A DNA stretch of 5,082 bases from CAZYMF01 sp964648215 (GTDB taxonomy: Bacteria > Desulfobacterota > Binatia > HRBIN30 > JACQVA1): positions 1 to 5,082 of the forward strand of contig CAZYMF010000298.1 in NCBI GenBank assembly GCA_964648215.1. Reading direction: 5' to 3'. The notes beneath the pieces are model-generated. The model ran no database searches. It was not told where the DNA came from and worked only from the letters and a program-made list of their open reading frames with translations. Positions 1 through 5,082 of this stretch are shown in pieces; the first letter of the stretch is position 1, and the number at the start of each line of letters is the position of its first letter. The position numbers and the translations under genes were made by a program.

Positions 1-547
1 CGAGCGACGTCGGCTCGTCCGTCCCCGGCCGGCGGTTTCCCGCGTGCACCCAGGCAATCGGCATCCCGCGCCGGCGCGCCTCGGCCACCACCTCCGCCGT
101 CCCGCTGGCGCCCTGCGCCGGGTTGCCGTCCCACACGGCGATGAGGACGTCGCAATGGTCGAGAACGTAGAGGCCGGCGGCTTCGTAGGCGGCACTGCGA
201 GTCGGCGCCGGCTGGAGCTCGATGATCTCATCAGCACGGGCGAGCAGCAGGCTGAACTCGTCTCTTGATTCTTTCGAGTGGAAGTCTTTCACGTACTCCT
301 CGCGTTGCAGAGGTAAGGGGACGATCAAGCGCCAGCCGGGCCGCATGAGCACGCGCCACGCCACTACACGATCCGCGCCCTCGGCGAGGGAAGAAACGAG
401 AGCCAGCGTGCGACTTTCGAAAAGTTCGTCGATACGGGCGAGAGCTTGATCGACTCCTGCATCGATCCTACCGACTTCACTTAGGATGCGGTGGCCCGCT
501 ATCCCAACAAGCAATGTCGTCCGCGCCGCCGCGGGGCTTGACCTCAT
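1..547 (-). CDS. SLOG-superfamily nucleotide-binding protein, N-terminal part (3' end outside window)
   Basis: Translating the minus strand from the ATG at 547-545 gives 182 codons with no stop to the left edge, so the gene is partial at its C terminus. An in-frame TAG 15 nt before this ATG makes it the most upstream start, and a weak AGGA lies about 10 nt upstream. Visible motifs in order are a first beta strand and glycine turn, LLVGIAGHRIL (about residues 12-22), SLAEGADRVV (53-62), a LIVPLPLQREEYVKDF stretch (74-89), DEIIEL (106-111), and YVLDHCDVLIAVWDG followed by SGTAEVV (127-154) and PIAWVHAGN (163-171). This order (GxxGHR, AEGADR, CDVLIAVWDG, GTAE) is typical of TRPM/LOG/DprA-like SLOG Rossmannoid domains, which bind or process nucleotide-derived ligands and are often fused to SLATT or other effector modules. 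Any C-terminal module lies outside the window. The gene is divergent from the ATPase-RyR-TIR block, so membership of the same system is plausible but unproven. Confidence 0.85.
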   Translation of the reverse strand, partial: MRSSPAAARTTLLVGIAGHRILSEVGRIDAGVDQALARIDELFESRTLALVSSLAEGADRVVAWRVLMRPGWRLIVPLPLQREEYVKDFHSKESRDEFSLLLARADEIIELQPAPTRSAAYEAAGLYVLDHCDVLIAVWDGNPAQGASGTAEVVAEARRRGMPIAWVHAGNRRPGTDEPTSL

Positions 548-612
548 AGCTTTGCCGTCCTACAGATTCTTCCCGTTGATGTCGACGCTTGGAAGAGCGG
601 CCGAAGCGACAT

Positions 613-657
613 GGTTGCAACCGTCTCATGACGGTCGACCGATTCAACATGTACTGT
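613..657. promoter_or_regulatory. Palindrome cluster and possible promoter between divergent genes
   Basis: The 195-bp gap between the divergent SLOG and ATPase genes holds three adjoining dyads: a perfect GGTTGCAACC (613-622), ACCGTC-TCAT-GACGGT (620-635, 6-bp arms, 4-nt loop) and GGTCGACC (633-640). A weak sigma70-like pair for the plus strand, ATGACG (628-633) and TACTGT (652-657) with 18 nt between, would overlap the second dyad. Such an arrangement suits a dimeric repressor controlling one or both genes. The rest of 548-742 shows no gene I can support. No convincing minus-strand promoter was found. The site function is inference from symmetry and position. Confidence 0.35.
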
Positions 658-742
658 TCGCTCCTTTACAGAACGCCAAAACGATGGCAACCGAGCGCGG
701 ACCACTACAGCGTTCAGCAGCCGCGCACGGAGTGACGGACCG

Positions 743-2980
743 ATGAAGCGAACCGTGGCGCATCGACCTTTGCAACGGAGTCCTGCACGACGCCAGGCCA
801 CGTCGACGCAGAAGAGGACTGGTGCAAGGAAGATCGTACGAGTCCTTGTCGCCGGCGACGTTGTCACTGATCAGTACCTCTATGAAGGCAAACGGCAGCG
901 GCCCGGGTCACCAGTTCTAGAAGGCTCGACGTGCATCTCCGACTTTGGCGGCGCCGCGCTGGTCAGCCGGCTCCTGCAAACGCTCGCCGCTCATACCGGT
1001 ATCGGACCAACACCAACGCCCCACTTCCTGGTAGATAGGGGCTTTGCCGCGGCGACGCAGGGACGTGATGCCTTCTGTGTCATGAAGCTATGCGCCCCAT
1101 GGGTAGGCGAGAAAAAGCCCCAGGTGTGGCGTATCGCTCATGCCCTCGGATACTCGGCCGGCGAGCCTGACGTGGATCCTCAGAACATTCGCGCCACTGC
1201 CCTCGACAATCACGCGGATGTGGTGGTGCTCGACGATGCCGGGTTAGGATTTCGACGCCGGCCAGCCGCTCATGCGTGGCCGAAGTTCCTGCGAGAGCGG
1301 GTGCGCGAGCGCGAGCTACCGCAATGGGTCGTGCTGAAGGTGTCCGGCCCGCTCGGCGCAGGAGACCTGTGGCACACCATAGTATCCGGGCATACACAGC
1401 CGGAGGGGAGGTCCGGTGGGCCGCGGCCCCAACATCTCGGACCAATCGCCGGGCGTACCGTCGTGCTGTTATCTATTGACGAGTTGCGGAGAGAGTTCGC
1501 GCGCGTCGACGGTGGACTAACATGGGAGCGAGCGGCGGCCGATTTGATACAGGAGCTCGATACGAACCCCCGTCTGCGGTCGTTGCAGAAGGTCGGTTTC
1601 ATCGTGGTTCGTTTCGGGTTGGATGGAGCGCTTGTCATCGATCAATCCCGCAGAACGGTACGACACACATTGGTATTCGACCCGGCGGGCGTGGAAGGGG
1701 AGTTTCTTTCACGGGTACCAAGTGGAATACTGGTTGGTTACCAGAGCTGTCTGACGGCCGCCGTTGCATCCTCGCTAGCGGGCGCGATCGCCACTGCGGA
1801 ATCGTCATCAACGCCTTCCGATTGCCTGATCGGCAGCGTGAAGGCCGCCTTAAGTGCGATGCGTTGCCTCGCCCGTGCCGGACACGGCAACGGACCGGAT
1901 CTCCCAGCCGGCTTCCCTTACACCCTGGTCACTAATGAGATCGCCAACTCGACGCCGTCGTGGTCGTTCGGTTCGGCCGCCCTTCCATCTGGCCTGAAAC
2001 GAAACACCGGTTGGTCGATCGTGGCCGGAGCCGGCGCGCGTGTTCCGGTGCCGCTGTGGGGACTGGCTCGACGTGTTGCCCGTCACGGCATAGGGCAATT
2101 GGCTGGTATTCCGTACCTGCAGTTCGCGAGGCTGCTCTCGGTGGACCGCTCCGAGATCGAAAGCTTTCGCACCCTTCAGCGTCTGTTGACGAGCTACCGC
2201 CAGGACAAGCAGGCCACGAAACCGCTTTCGATTGCGGCGTTCGGCCCGCCTGGCTCTGGAAAGTCGTTCGGAATAAAGCAACTCGCCGAAGCGTTGTTCG
2301 ATGACAGGAACCCGCTGGAGTTCAACTTGGCGCAATTCAGCACGCCAGGCGAGTTGCATGGCCTCTTTCATCAGGTTCGAGACAGGGTGCTCAAAGGCGA
2401 CGTGCCGATTGTGTTCTGGGACGAGTTCGATTCTCGAGACCTCTTCTGGCTGCAATACCTGCTCGCCCCGATGCAGGACGGTACTTTCCAGGATGGGCAG
2501 GTGACGCACCCCATCGGAAGATGCGTGTTTGTGTTCGCCGGAGGTACTCGAGACCGATTCGAGGATTTTGGATCTCCGCCCGCAACCGAGAGCGGCCGAG
2601 AAAAACAAAAGTCGCGCGACGAATTCACGATGAAGAAGGGTCCTGATTTCAAGAGTCGGCTTGCTGGCTATATCAACGTCCTCGGTCCCAATCAACGAGA
2701 CCGTGACGACATCACCTTTCCCGTACGCCGCGCGCTGCTTCTGCGCGTGCATCTCGGCCTCAAGCCGGATGCGCCGGCGGCCATCGATGATGGACTGCTG
2801 AATGCCTTTCTGCGGATCTCCGAGTATCGACACGGCGCGCGGTCACTAGAGAAGATCGTGGAACAAGTTCGCCAGTCGGCCCGTGCGGGCGCGTTCAACC
2901 GCAGCGACCTGCCACCACGTCAGTTGATCCACCTGCACGTCGACGCCGACGAGTTTCTCAGTCTGTTGGAGAATCCCTGA
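743..2980 (+). CDS. AAA+ ATPase with N-terminal degenerate PfkB/ribokinase-like domain
   Basis: The gene encodes 745 aa. ATG at 743 has GGAG ten nt upstream. The first ~32 residues are basic and of low complexity, so the folded part starts near VRVLVAGDVV (32-41). Residues 33-350 follow the order of PfkB-family sugar/nucleoside kinases such as RfaE/HldE: VAGDVVTDQYLY (36-47), GGAALVSRLL (69-78, like GGAANVA), DVVVLDDAGLGF (159-170), WVVLKVSGP (195-203), VVLLSIDELRREF (240-252), VGFIVVRFGLDGALVID (284-300). The catalytic GAGD region is replaced around 326-345, so kinase activity is doubtful. The AAA+ domain occupies about 455-745: Walker A GPPGSGKS (501-508), Walker B IVFWDEFD (556-563), a sensor-1-like strand VFVFAGGT (595-602), a candidate arginine finger in DFKSRL (635-640), and a sensor-2-like HGARSLEKIV (697-706). 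A charged insert lies at about 612-632. No membrane segments or signal peptide are seen, so it is likely cytosolic. The stop overlaps the RyR gene start, implying co-translation. I infer a nucleotide-driven switch or remodeller. AAA+ identity is firm; the PfkB-like assignment is moderate. Confidence 0.9.
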   Translation: MKRTVAHRPLQRSPARRQATSTQKRTGARKIVRVLVAGDVVTDQYLYEGKRQRPGSPVLEGSTCISDFGGAALVSRLLQTLAAHTGIGPTPTPHFLVDRGFAAATQGRDAFCVMKLCAPWVGEKKPQVWRIAHALGYSAGEPDVDPQNIRATALDNHADVVVLDDAGLGFRRRPAAHAWPKFLRERVRERELPQWVVLKVSGPLGAGDLWHTIVSGHTQPEGRSGGPRPQHLGPIAGRTVVLLSIDELRREFARVDGGLTWERAAADLIQELDTNPRLRSLQKVGFIVVRFGLDGALVIDQSRRTVRHTLVFDPAGVEGEFLSRVPSGILVGYQSCLTAAVASSLAGAIATAESSSTPSDCLIGSVKAALSAMRCLARAGHGNGPDLPAGFPYTLVTNEIANSTPSWSFGSAALPSGLKRNTGWSIVAGAGARVPVPLWGLARRVARHGIGQLAGIPYLQFARLLSVDRSEIESFRTLQRLLTSYRQDKQATKPLSIAAFGPPGSGKSFGIKQLAEALFDDRNPLEFNLAQFSTPGELHGLFHQVRDRVLKGDVPIVFWDEFDSRDLFWLQYLLAPMQDGTFQDGQVTHPIGRCVFVFAGGTRDRFEDFGSPPATESGREKQKSRDEFTMKKGPDFKSRLAGYINVLGPNQRDRDDITFPVRRALLLRVHLGLKPDAPAAIDDGLLNAFLRISEYRHGARSLEKIVEQVRQSARAGAFNRSDLPPRQLIHLHVDADEFLSLLENP

Positions 2981-3528
2981 TGCCCGCCAAACTTGACTAC
3001 GACCAGATTGCTGCCTGGATTCACGGCCACTTCATGAAGGCCAACCCGGGAGCGGTTTACACGGAGTTCGAAAAGCTGCCCGAGTTCCTCAAGGCAGACA
3101 ACCGCGATGCCGCCATACGGATCGGCAAAGTGCTGGCGATGGCAGGTTTGCGCCTGGAACATCGCAAGAAGACGAAATGGCCAGCAGCCCAGCAAGACCG
3201 CGTTCGGCGAATGATCGAGGCCAACCTCGACCTCCTAGCCGAGGCCGAGCATGACGGCTGGATGGAGTCTCGGTTCCGGAATGCTTGGAGGCTTGGCCCC
3301 CAGAAGAATATCGACAAGCGGGAAAGCCATCTGCTCGTTCCGTACAGTGGTTTCGCGGAGCAAATCGAGCTCAAGCAAGAGACGGTTGGCCCGGCGCTGA
3401 AGGCAAACGGCGCGCCGATGAGCGTCGATGAAGAGGTCGAGGCTGAGAAGGACAAGGATCGGGCGAGTGTCCGCAGTTACGTCGAAATCATCGCTCGGAC
3501 CGATTACCGGATTGTGCGGGAGGAGTAG
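2980..3528 (+). CDS. RyR-domain protein (ryanodine-receptor repeat fold), putative ligand sensor
   Basis: The gene encodes 182 aa. ATG at 2980 shares its A with the TGA of the ATPase gene (TGATG), and GGAG (2968-2971) sits 8 nt upstream, so the pair is translationally coupled and probably stoichiometric. Residues 1-80 form a basic, mostly helical N-terminal region I do not recognise. From about residue 86 the protein shows the hallmarks of a RyR domain (Pfam RyR): LAEAEHDGWMESRFRNAWRLG (86-106), a KRESHLLVPY element (113-122), and a final helix DRASVRSYVEIIARTDYRIV (160-179). The usual short link between VPY and the last helix is expanded by an acidic/Lys-rich stretch (about 128-159). Bacterial RyR domains are thought to bind nucleotide-like ligands and recur in SLOG/TIR/AAA+ conflict networks, which fits this neighbourhood. 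The specific ligand is unknown. The protein looks cytosolic, with no membrane segment. Confidence 0.83.
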   Translation: MPAKLDYDQIAAWIHGHFMKANPGAVYTEFEKLPEFLKADNRDAAIRIGKVLAMAGLRLEHRKKTKWPAAQQDRVRRMIEANLDLLAEAEHDGWMESRFRNAWRLGPQKNIDKRESHLLVPYSGFAEQIELKQETVGPALKANGAPMSVDEEVEAEKDKDRASVRSYVEIIARTDYRIVREE

Positions 3529-3537
3529 GCGTACAGT

Positions 3538-3553
3538 GCGCGTCACCACGCGC
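3538..3553. repeat. Short GC-rich inverted repeat abutting the TIR promoter
   Basis: GCGCGT (3538-3543) and ACGCGC (3548-3553) form a 6-bp stem with a CACC loop just after the RyR stop codon and directly against the putative -35 box at 3554. No T-run follows on the plus strand, so it is a poor intrinsic terminator. An operator, an attenuating hairpin or a processing site between the RyR and TIR genes are the alternatives. Confidence 0.35.
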
Positions 3554-3583
3554 TTGAGCCGGCCTGCGCAGCTCGGCTATGAT
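3554..3583 (+). promoter_or_regulatory. Putative sigma70-type promoter giving a leaderless TIR transcript
   Basis: TTGAGC (3554-3559) and TATGAT (3578-3583) are separated by 18 nt and match the -35 and -10 consensus well (TTGACA, TATAAT). Transcription starting about 7 nt after the -10 would begin near 3590, two bases before the ATG at 3592. No Shine-Dalgarno precedes that ATG, which agrees with a leaderless mRNA. This would let the TIR unit be expressed separately from the ATPase-RyR pair. Confidence 0.5.
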
Positions 3584-3591
3584 CAAAAGCC

Positions 3592-4014
3592 ATGAAGGTC
3601 TTCCTCAGCTACGCGACCGCGGACGACAAATGGGCGAGTCGCCTCCGCGAGCGGCTGTCCCGCGCGGGTCTCGAGGTGTGGGACCCGAACCGTGAAGTCC
3701 TTCCCGGTCAGGACTGGTCGGCGAAGATCAGTGCCGCGCTGCGCGACTCCGACGCAATGGTCGTGCTGGTCTCGCCGCAAGCCGCGGAGTCCGACTCCGT
3801 GCGGCGGGAGATCGAGTACGCGCTCGGGTCGGCGCGTTATGCGCAGCGGTTGATCCCCGTCGTCATCCGCCCAACGAGGAAGCTGCCGTGGATCCTCGAG
3901 AAGCTGCAGATGGTTCCGCTCGACAACAATATCGAGCGCGCCGCCCGAGAAATCATCAAGCGACTGGAGCAGGGCCCTGAGCGCGGCAAAGAGGCGCGGG
4001 CGGCGGCCCACTGA
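3592..4014 (+). CDS. TIR-domain protein, probable NAD+-cleaving effector (first TIR module)
   Basis: The gene encodes 140 aa, essentially one TIR domain of the TIR_2 type with a short tail. The protein opens at once with the first beta strand, KVFLSYATADDKW (2-14), supporting the ATG at 3592 despite the lack of a ribosome binding site. It continues with LEVWDPNREVLPGQDW (27-42, the BB-loop region), DAMVVLVSP (54-62) and SVRREIEYAL (69-78). Glu73 sits where catalytic NADase TIR domains carry their glutamate. The last strand region RLIPVVIR (86-93) and a C-terminal helix complete the fold. Residues 127-140 are a charged, Ala-rich tail (GPERGKEARAAAH) resembling an interdomain linker. TIR domains of this class hydrolyse NAD+ or make cyclic ADP-ribose-like signals in bacterial immunity; activity here is inferred. 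The next TIR module overlaps this tail in another frame. The two share the pattern REIEYALGSARY versus HELLYALGEPRY, pointing to an old tandem duplication. Confidence 0.93.
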   Translation: MKVFLSYATADDKWASRLRERLSRAGLEVWDPNREVLPGQDWSAKISAALRDSDAMVVLVSPQAAESDSVRREIEYALGSARYAQRLIPVVIRPTRKLPWILEKLQMVPLDNNIERAAREIIKRLEQGPERGKEARAAAH

Positions 4015-4471
4015 GATATTTCTCGCGCATTCGGCGCGGGACGTCGCCTTCGTGGCGAAACTCGCCAAGCGACTGCGCTCCGACGGGCTGGCCACCTGGT
4101 ACAGCGAGCGGCACGTCATTGGGGCGCAGCAGTGGCACGACGAGATCGGCACCGCGCTGGAACGCTGCGATTGGTTCGCCGTAGTTCTCTCACCGTCATC
4201 GGTGCGCTCGGAATGGGTCAAGCACGAGCTGCTCTATGCGCTCGGCGAGCCCCGTTACCGGCGCCGGATTGTCCCCATCCTCCATCGGCGGTGTCAGGTG
4301 AGTCGACTCTCGTGGACGCTGAACAGCTTTCAGAACGTCGACTTCACCAAAGGTTTCGAGCCGGGCTACACGGCGCTGCTCCGGGTGTGGGCGGTCGCGA
4401 AACAATCCGCCGGGTCGAACGCGCGCCGCAGCCCCTCGAGGAGTCGAGAAGCGAAACGGGCCGGCAGGTAG
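3977..4471 (+). CDS. Second TIR-domain module, non-standard start (CTG) or frameshift-fused to the first
   Basis: A second TIR domain lies in the +1 frame relative to the first. Its first beta strand EIFLAHSARD (encoded from 4013) overlaps the stop codon of the preceding TIR gene. The frame is open from 3854, yet the only ATG/GTG/TTG before the domain body is GTG at 4052, which would remove the first strand. CTG at 3977 has GGAG (3966-3969) seven nt upstream and would give 164 aa with a complete domain, so I use it here; GTG 4052 is the first standard start. Numbered from the CTG, motifs are LATWYSERHVIGAQQW (38-53), WFAVVLSP (66-73) and SEWVKHELLYALG (78-90), with Glu84 as the putative catalytic residue. 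RRRIVPIL (96-103) and QNVDFTKGFEPGYTALL (117-133) complete the fold. The tail after about 4395 is Arg/Ser-rich and antisense to the next gene. A fusion by +1 frameshift or an indel is an equally serious explanation. Confidence 0.87.
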   Translation: MSAAKRRGRRPTEIFLAHSARDVAFVAKLAKRLRSDGLATWYSERHVIGAQQWHDEIGTALERCDWFAVVLSPSSVRSEWVKHELLYALGEPRYRRRIVPILHRRCQVSRLSWTLNSFQNVDFTKGFEPGYTALLRVWAVAKQSAGSNARRSPSRSREAKRAGR

Positions 4472-5082
4472 CGCAGCCGCACTCGCCCCGGGGAGTACCC
4501 GATTCGCAGCAACCCCGCTTCGCGTATCATTAGACCCCATGCGGCTGATGAGAACACGGGCTTCGTCCTCGAAGACATGTCGAAAGACCCCTTCGATCTC
4601 GTCGAGCTTCTCGCGCCGAGTCCACTCTGCGAACCCGCCGGCGTCCAGCGCGGCGGGGAAGCCGGTGCGCTGCGTGCGCAGGCCGTTCTCGCTCCCGTCG
4701 CCGATCAGATAGTGGTCGAGGAGGACCGCGTCGCAGGCGGTCTCCAGGAACCGGTCAGCAATCCGAGCAGCTCGTGCGATGATCGCCGTGAATGGCTCTC
4801 GCCTGGCGCCATATTTCGGCCGCCTAAAGGCGGGACTCCAAACCTTTCAGAACATCCGTCGTTCGGAGTTCCGCCTTCAGGCGGCCCCATCCGGTCCTGG
4901 ACCCGGGCGCGCGCCACGGTCTACGCGCTCGAACAGCGCGGCACCGCAGGTGAGGCCGGTGCCGACCGGGGCGAGGACGGTCCAGGGAAACTGGGCGGGG
5001 CCGTCGGCGAAGCGGACGCAGAAGGCCGTCGGGCTGGACGCGCTGCTGAGGTTGCCGAAGTCCGGGTTGATGTTCGCGACCT
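4366..5082 (-). pseudogene. Unrecognised gene, apparently broken by a REP-like insertion and a frameshift (5' end outside window)
   Basis: On the minus strand three stretches with strong G/C third positions line up. From the right edge to a TGA at 4879-4877 the frame reads VANINPDFGNLSS, AFCVRFADGPAQFPWTVL and PVGTGLTCGAALFERVD. The same frame resumes beyond the 69-bp palindrome (4818-4886) with no start codon: FTAIIARAARIADRFLETAC, DAVLLDHYLIGDGSENG and FAEWTRREKLDEIEGVFRHV, down to about 4540. Protein-like sequence then continues one frame over, LMIREAGLLRIGYSPG and RVRLRYLPARFASRLLEGL, to a TAG at 4368-4366. The two stop codons come from the repeat itself, and 69 bp is a multiple of three, so one ancestral reading frame is the simplest reading. 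I do not recognise the family. The 3' end overlaps the tail of the second TIR gene in convergent orientation. Alternatives are two separate small genes, or sequencing errors for the frameshift. It is probably a flanking chromosomal gene rather than part of the TIR/RyR system. Confidence 0.5.
4818..4886. repeat. REP-like imperfect palindrome (69 bp, nested hairpins)
   Basis: Arms 4818-4843 and 4861-4886 are inverted copies matching at 23 of 26 positions, around a 17-nt centre. Two of the three mismatches become G-U pairs in minus-strand RNA. Each arm also holds its own hairpin: CCGCCT-AA-AGGCGG (4820-4833) and CCGCCT-TC-AGGCGG (4871-4884). Nested symmetry of this kind is typical of paired REP elements mobilised by RAYT (TnpA-REP) transposases. 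No transposase is in the window. The element splits a minus-strand reading frame and places stop codons in it. Multi-copy status cannot be tested from one copy. Confidence 0.72.

Noticed and set aside
44..449. Plus-strand open frames near the left edge
   Set aside because: They are antisense to the SLOG reading frame, which has clear family motifs.
544..867. 107-aa minus-strand open frame across the divergent spacer
   Set aside because: It overlaps the ATPase start and the palindromic spacer, has no domain features and conflicts with the SLOG start.
1850..2833. 327-aa minus-strand open frame
   Set aside because: It lies wholly antisense to the AAA+ domain, whose Walker A and B motifs fix the plus frame. 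It shows no recognisable motif.
3538..3560. Intrinsic terminator after the RyR gene
   Set aside because: The stem is only 6 bp and no T-run follows, so it is kept only as an inverted repeat.
3583..4221. 212-aa minus-strand open frame over the TIR modules
   Set aside because: Antisense shadow of two clear TIR domains in GC-rich sequence; Arg/Pro-rich with no domain.
4705..4917. 70-aa minus-strand open frame containing PPEGGTPN and FGVPPLGG
   Set aside because: These words are the translation of the REP-like palindrome, and flanking coding character lies in a different minus frame.
1..5082. CRISPR array, tRNA, rRNA or insertion-sequence transposase
   Set aside because: No regularly spaced direct repeats, cloverleaf-like segments or transposase motifs were seen on either strand.

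Overview
This is a high-GC bacterial window. By eye GC is high throughout and codon third positions are strongly G/C in the real genes, somewhat less so in the central ATPase gene. The right end carries a REP-like palindrome whose translated fragments read like PPEGGTPN or FGVPPLGG. I associate that wording with Verrucomicrobiota-like and similar soil genomes, but this is a weak taxonomic hint. The window has no ribosomal, tRNA, CRISPR or insertion-sequence signal.

Layout. (1) Positions 1-547, minus strand: the N-terminal 182 codons of a SLOG-superfamily (Rossmannoid nucleotide-binding) protein running off the left edge. (2) Positions 548-742: a divergent intergenic region with a cluster of short palindromes. 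(3) Positions 743-2980, plus strand: a 745-aa protein with an N-terminal part resembling a degenerate PfkB/ribokinase fold and a C-terminal AAA+ ATPase with clear Walker A and B motifs. (4) Positions 2980-3528: a RyR-domain protein translationally coupled to the ATPase (TGATG overlap). (5) Positions 3529-3591: a short spacer with a hairpin and a good -35/-10 pair placed so that the next gene could be leaderless. (6) Positions 3592-4471: two consecutive TIR-domain modules in different frames. The second has no ordinary start codon that would include its first beta strand, so it uses a CTG start, needs a frameshift fusion, or reflects an indel. (7) Positions 4366-5082, minus strand: an unrecognised gene that looks broken, split by a 69-bp REP-like palindrome and by an apparent frameshift.

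How the parts may work together. SLOG, RyR and TIR domains all recur in bacterial nucleotide-signalling and conflict (immunity) networks: TIR domains cleave NAD+ or make NAD-derived signals, SLOG domains bind or process nucleotide derivatives, and RyR domains are proposed ligand sensors. A PfkB-like/AAA+ protein coupled to a RyR protein, followed directly by a tandem TIR unit and divergent from a SLOG gene, is a credible candidate defence island: AAA+/RyR as sensor-switch and TIR-TIR as NAD-consuming effector. Domain identities come from motifs read in the sequence. The system-level function is inference.
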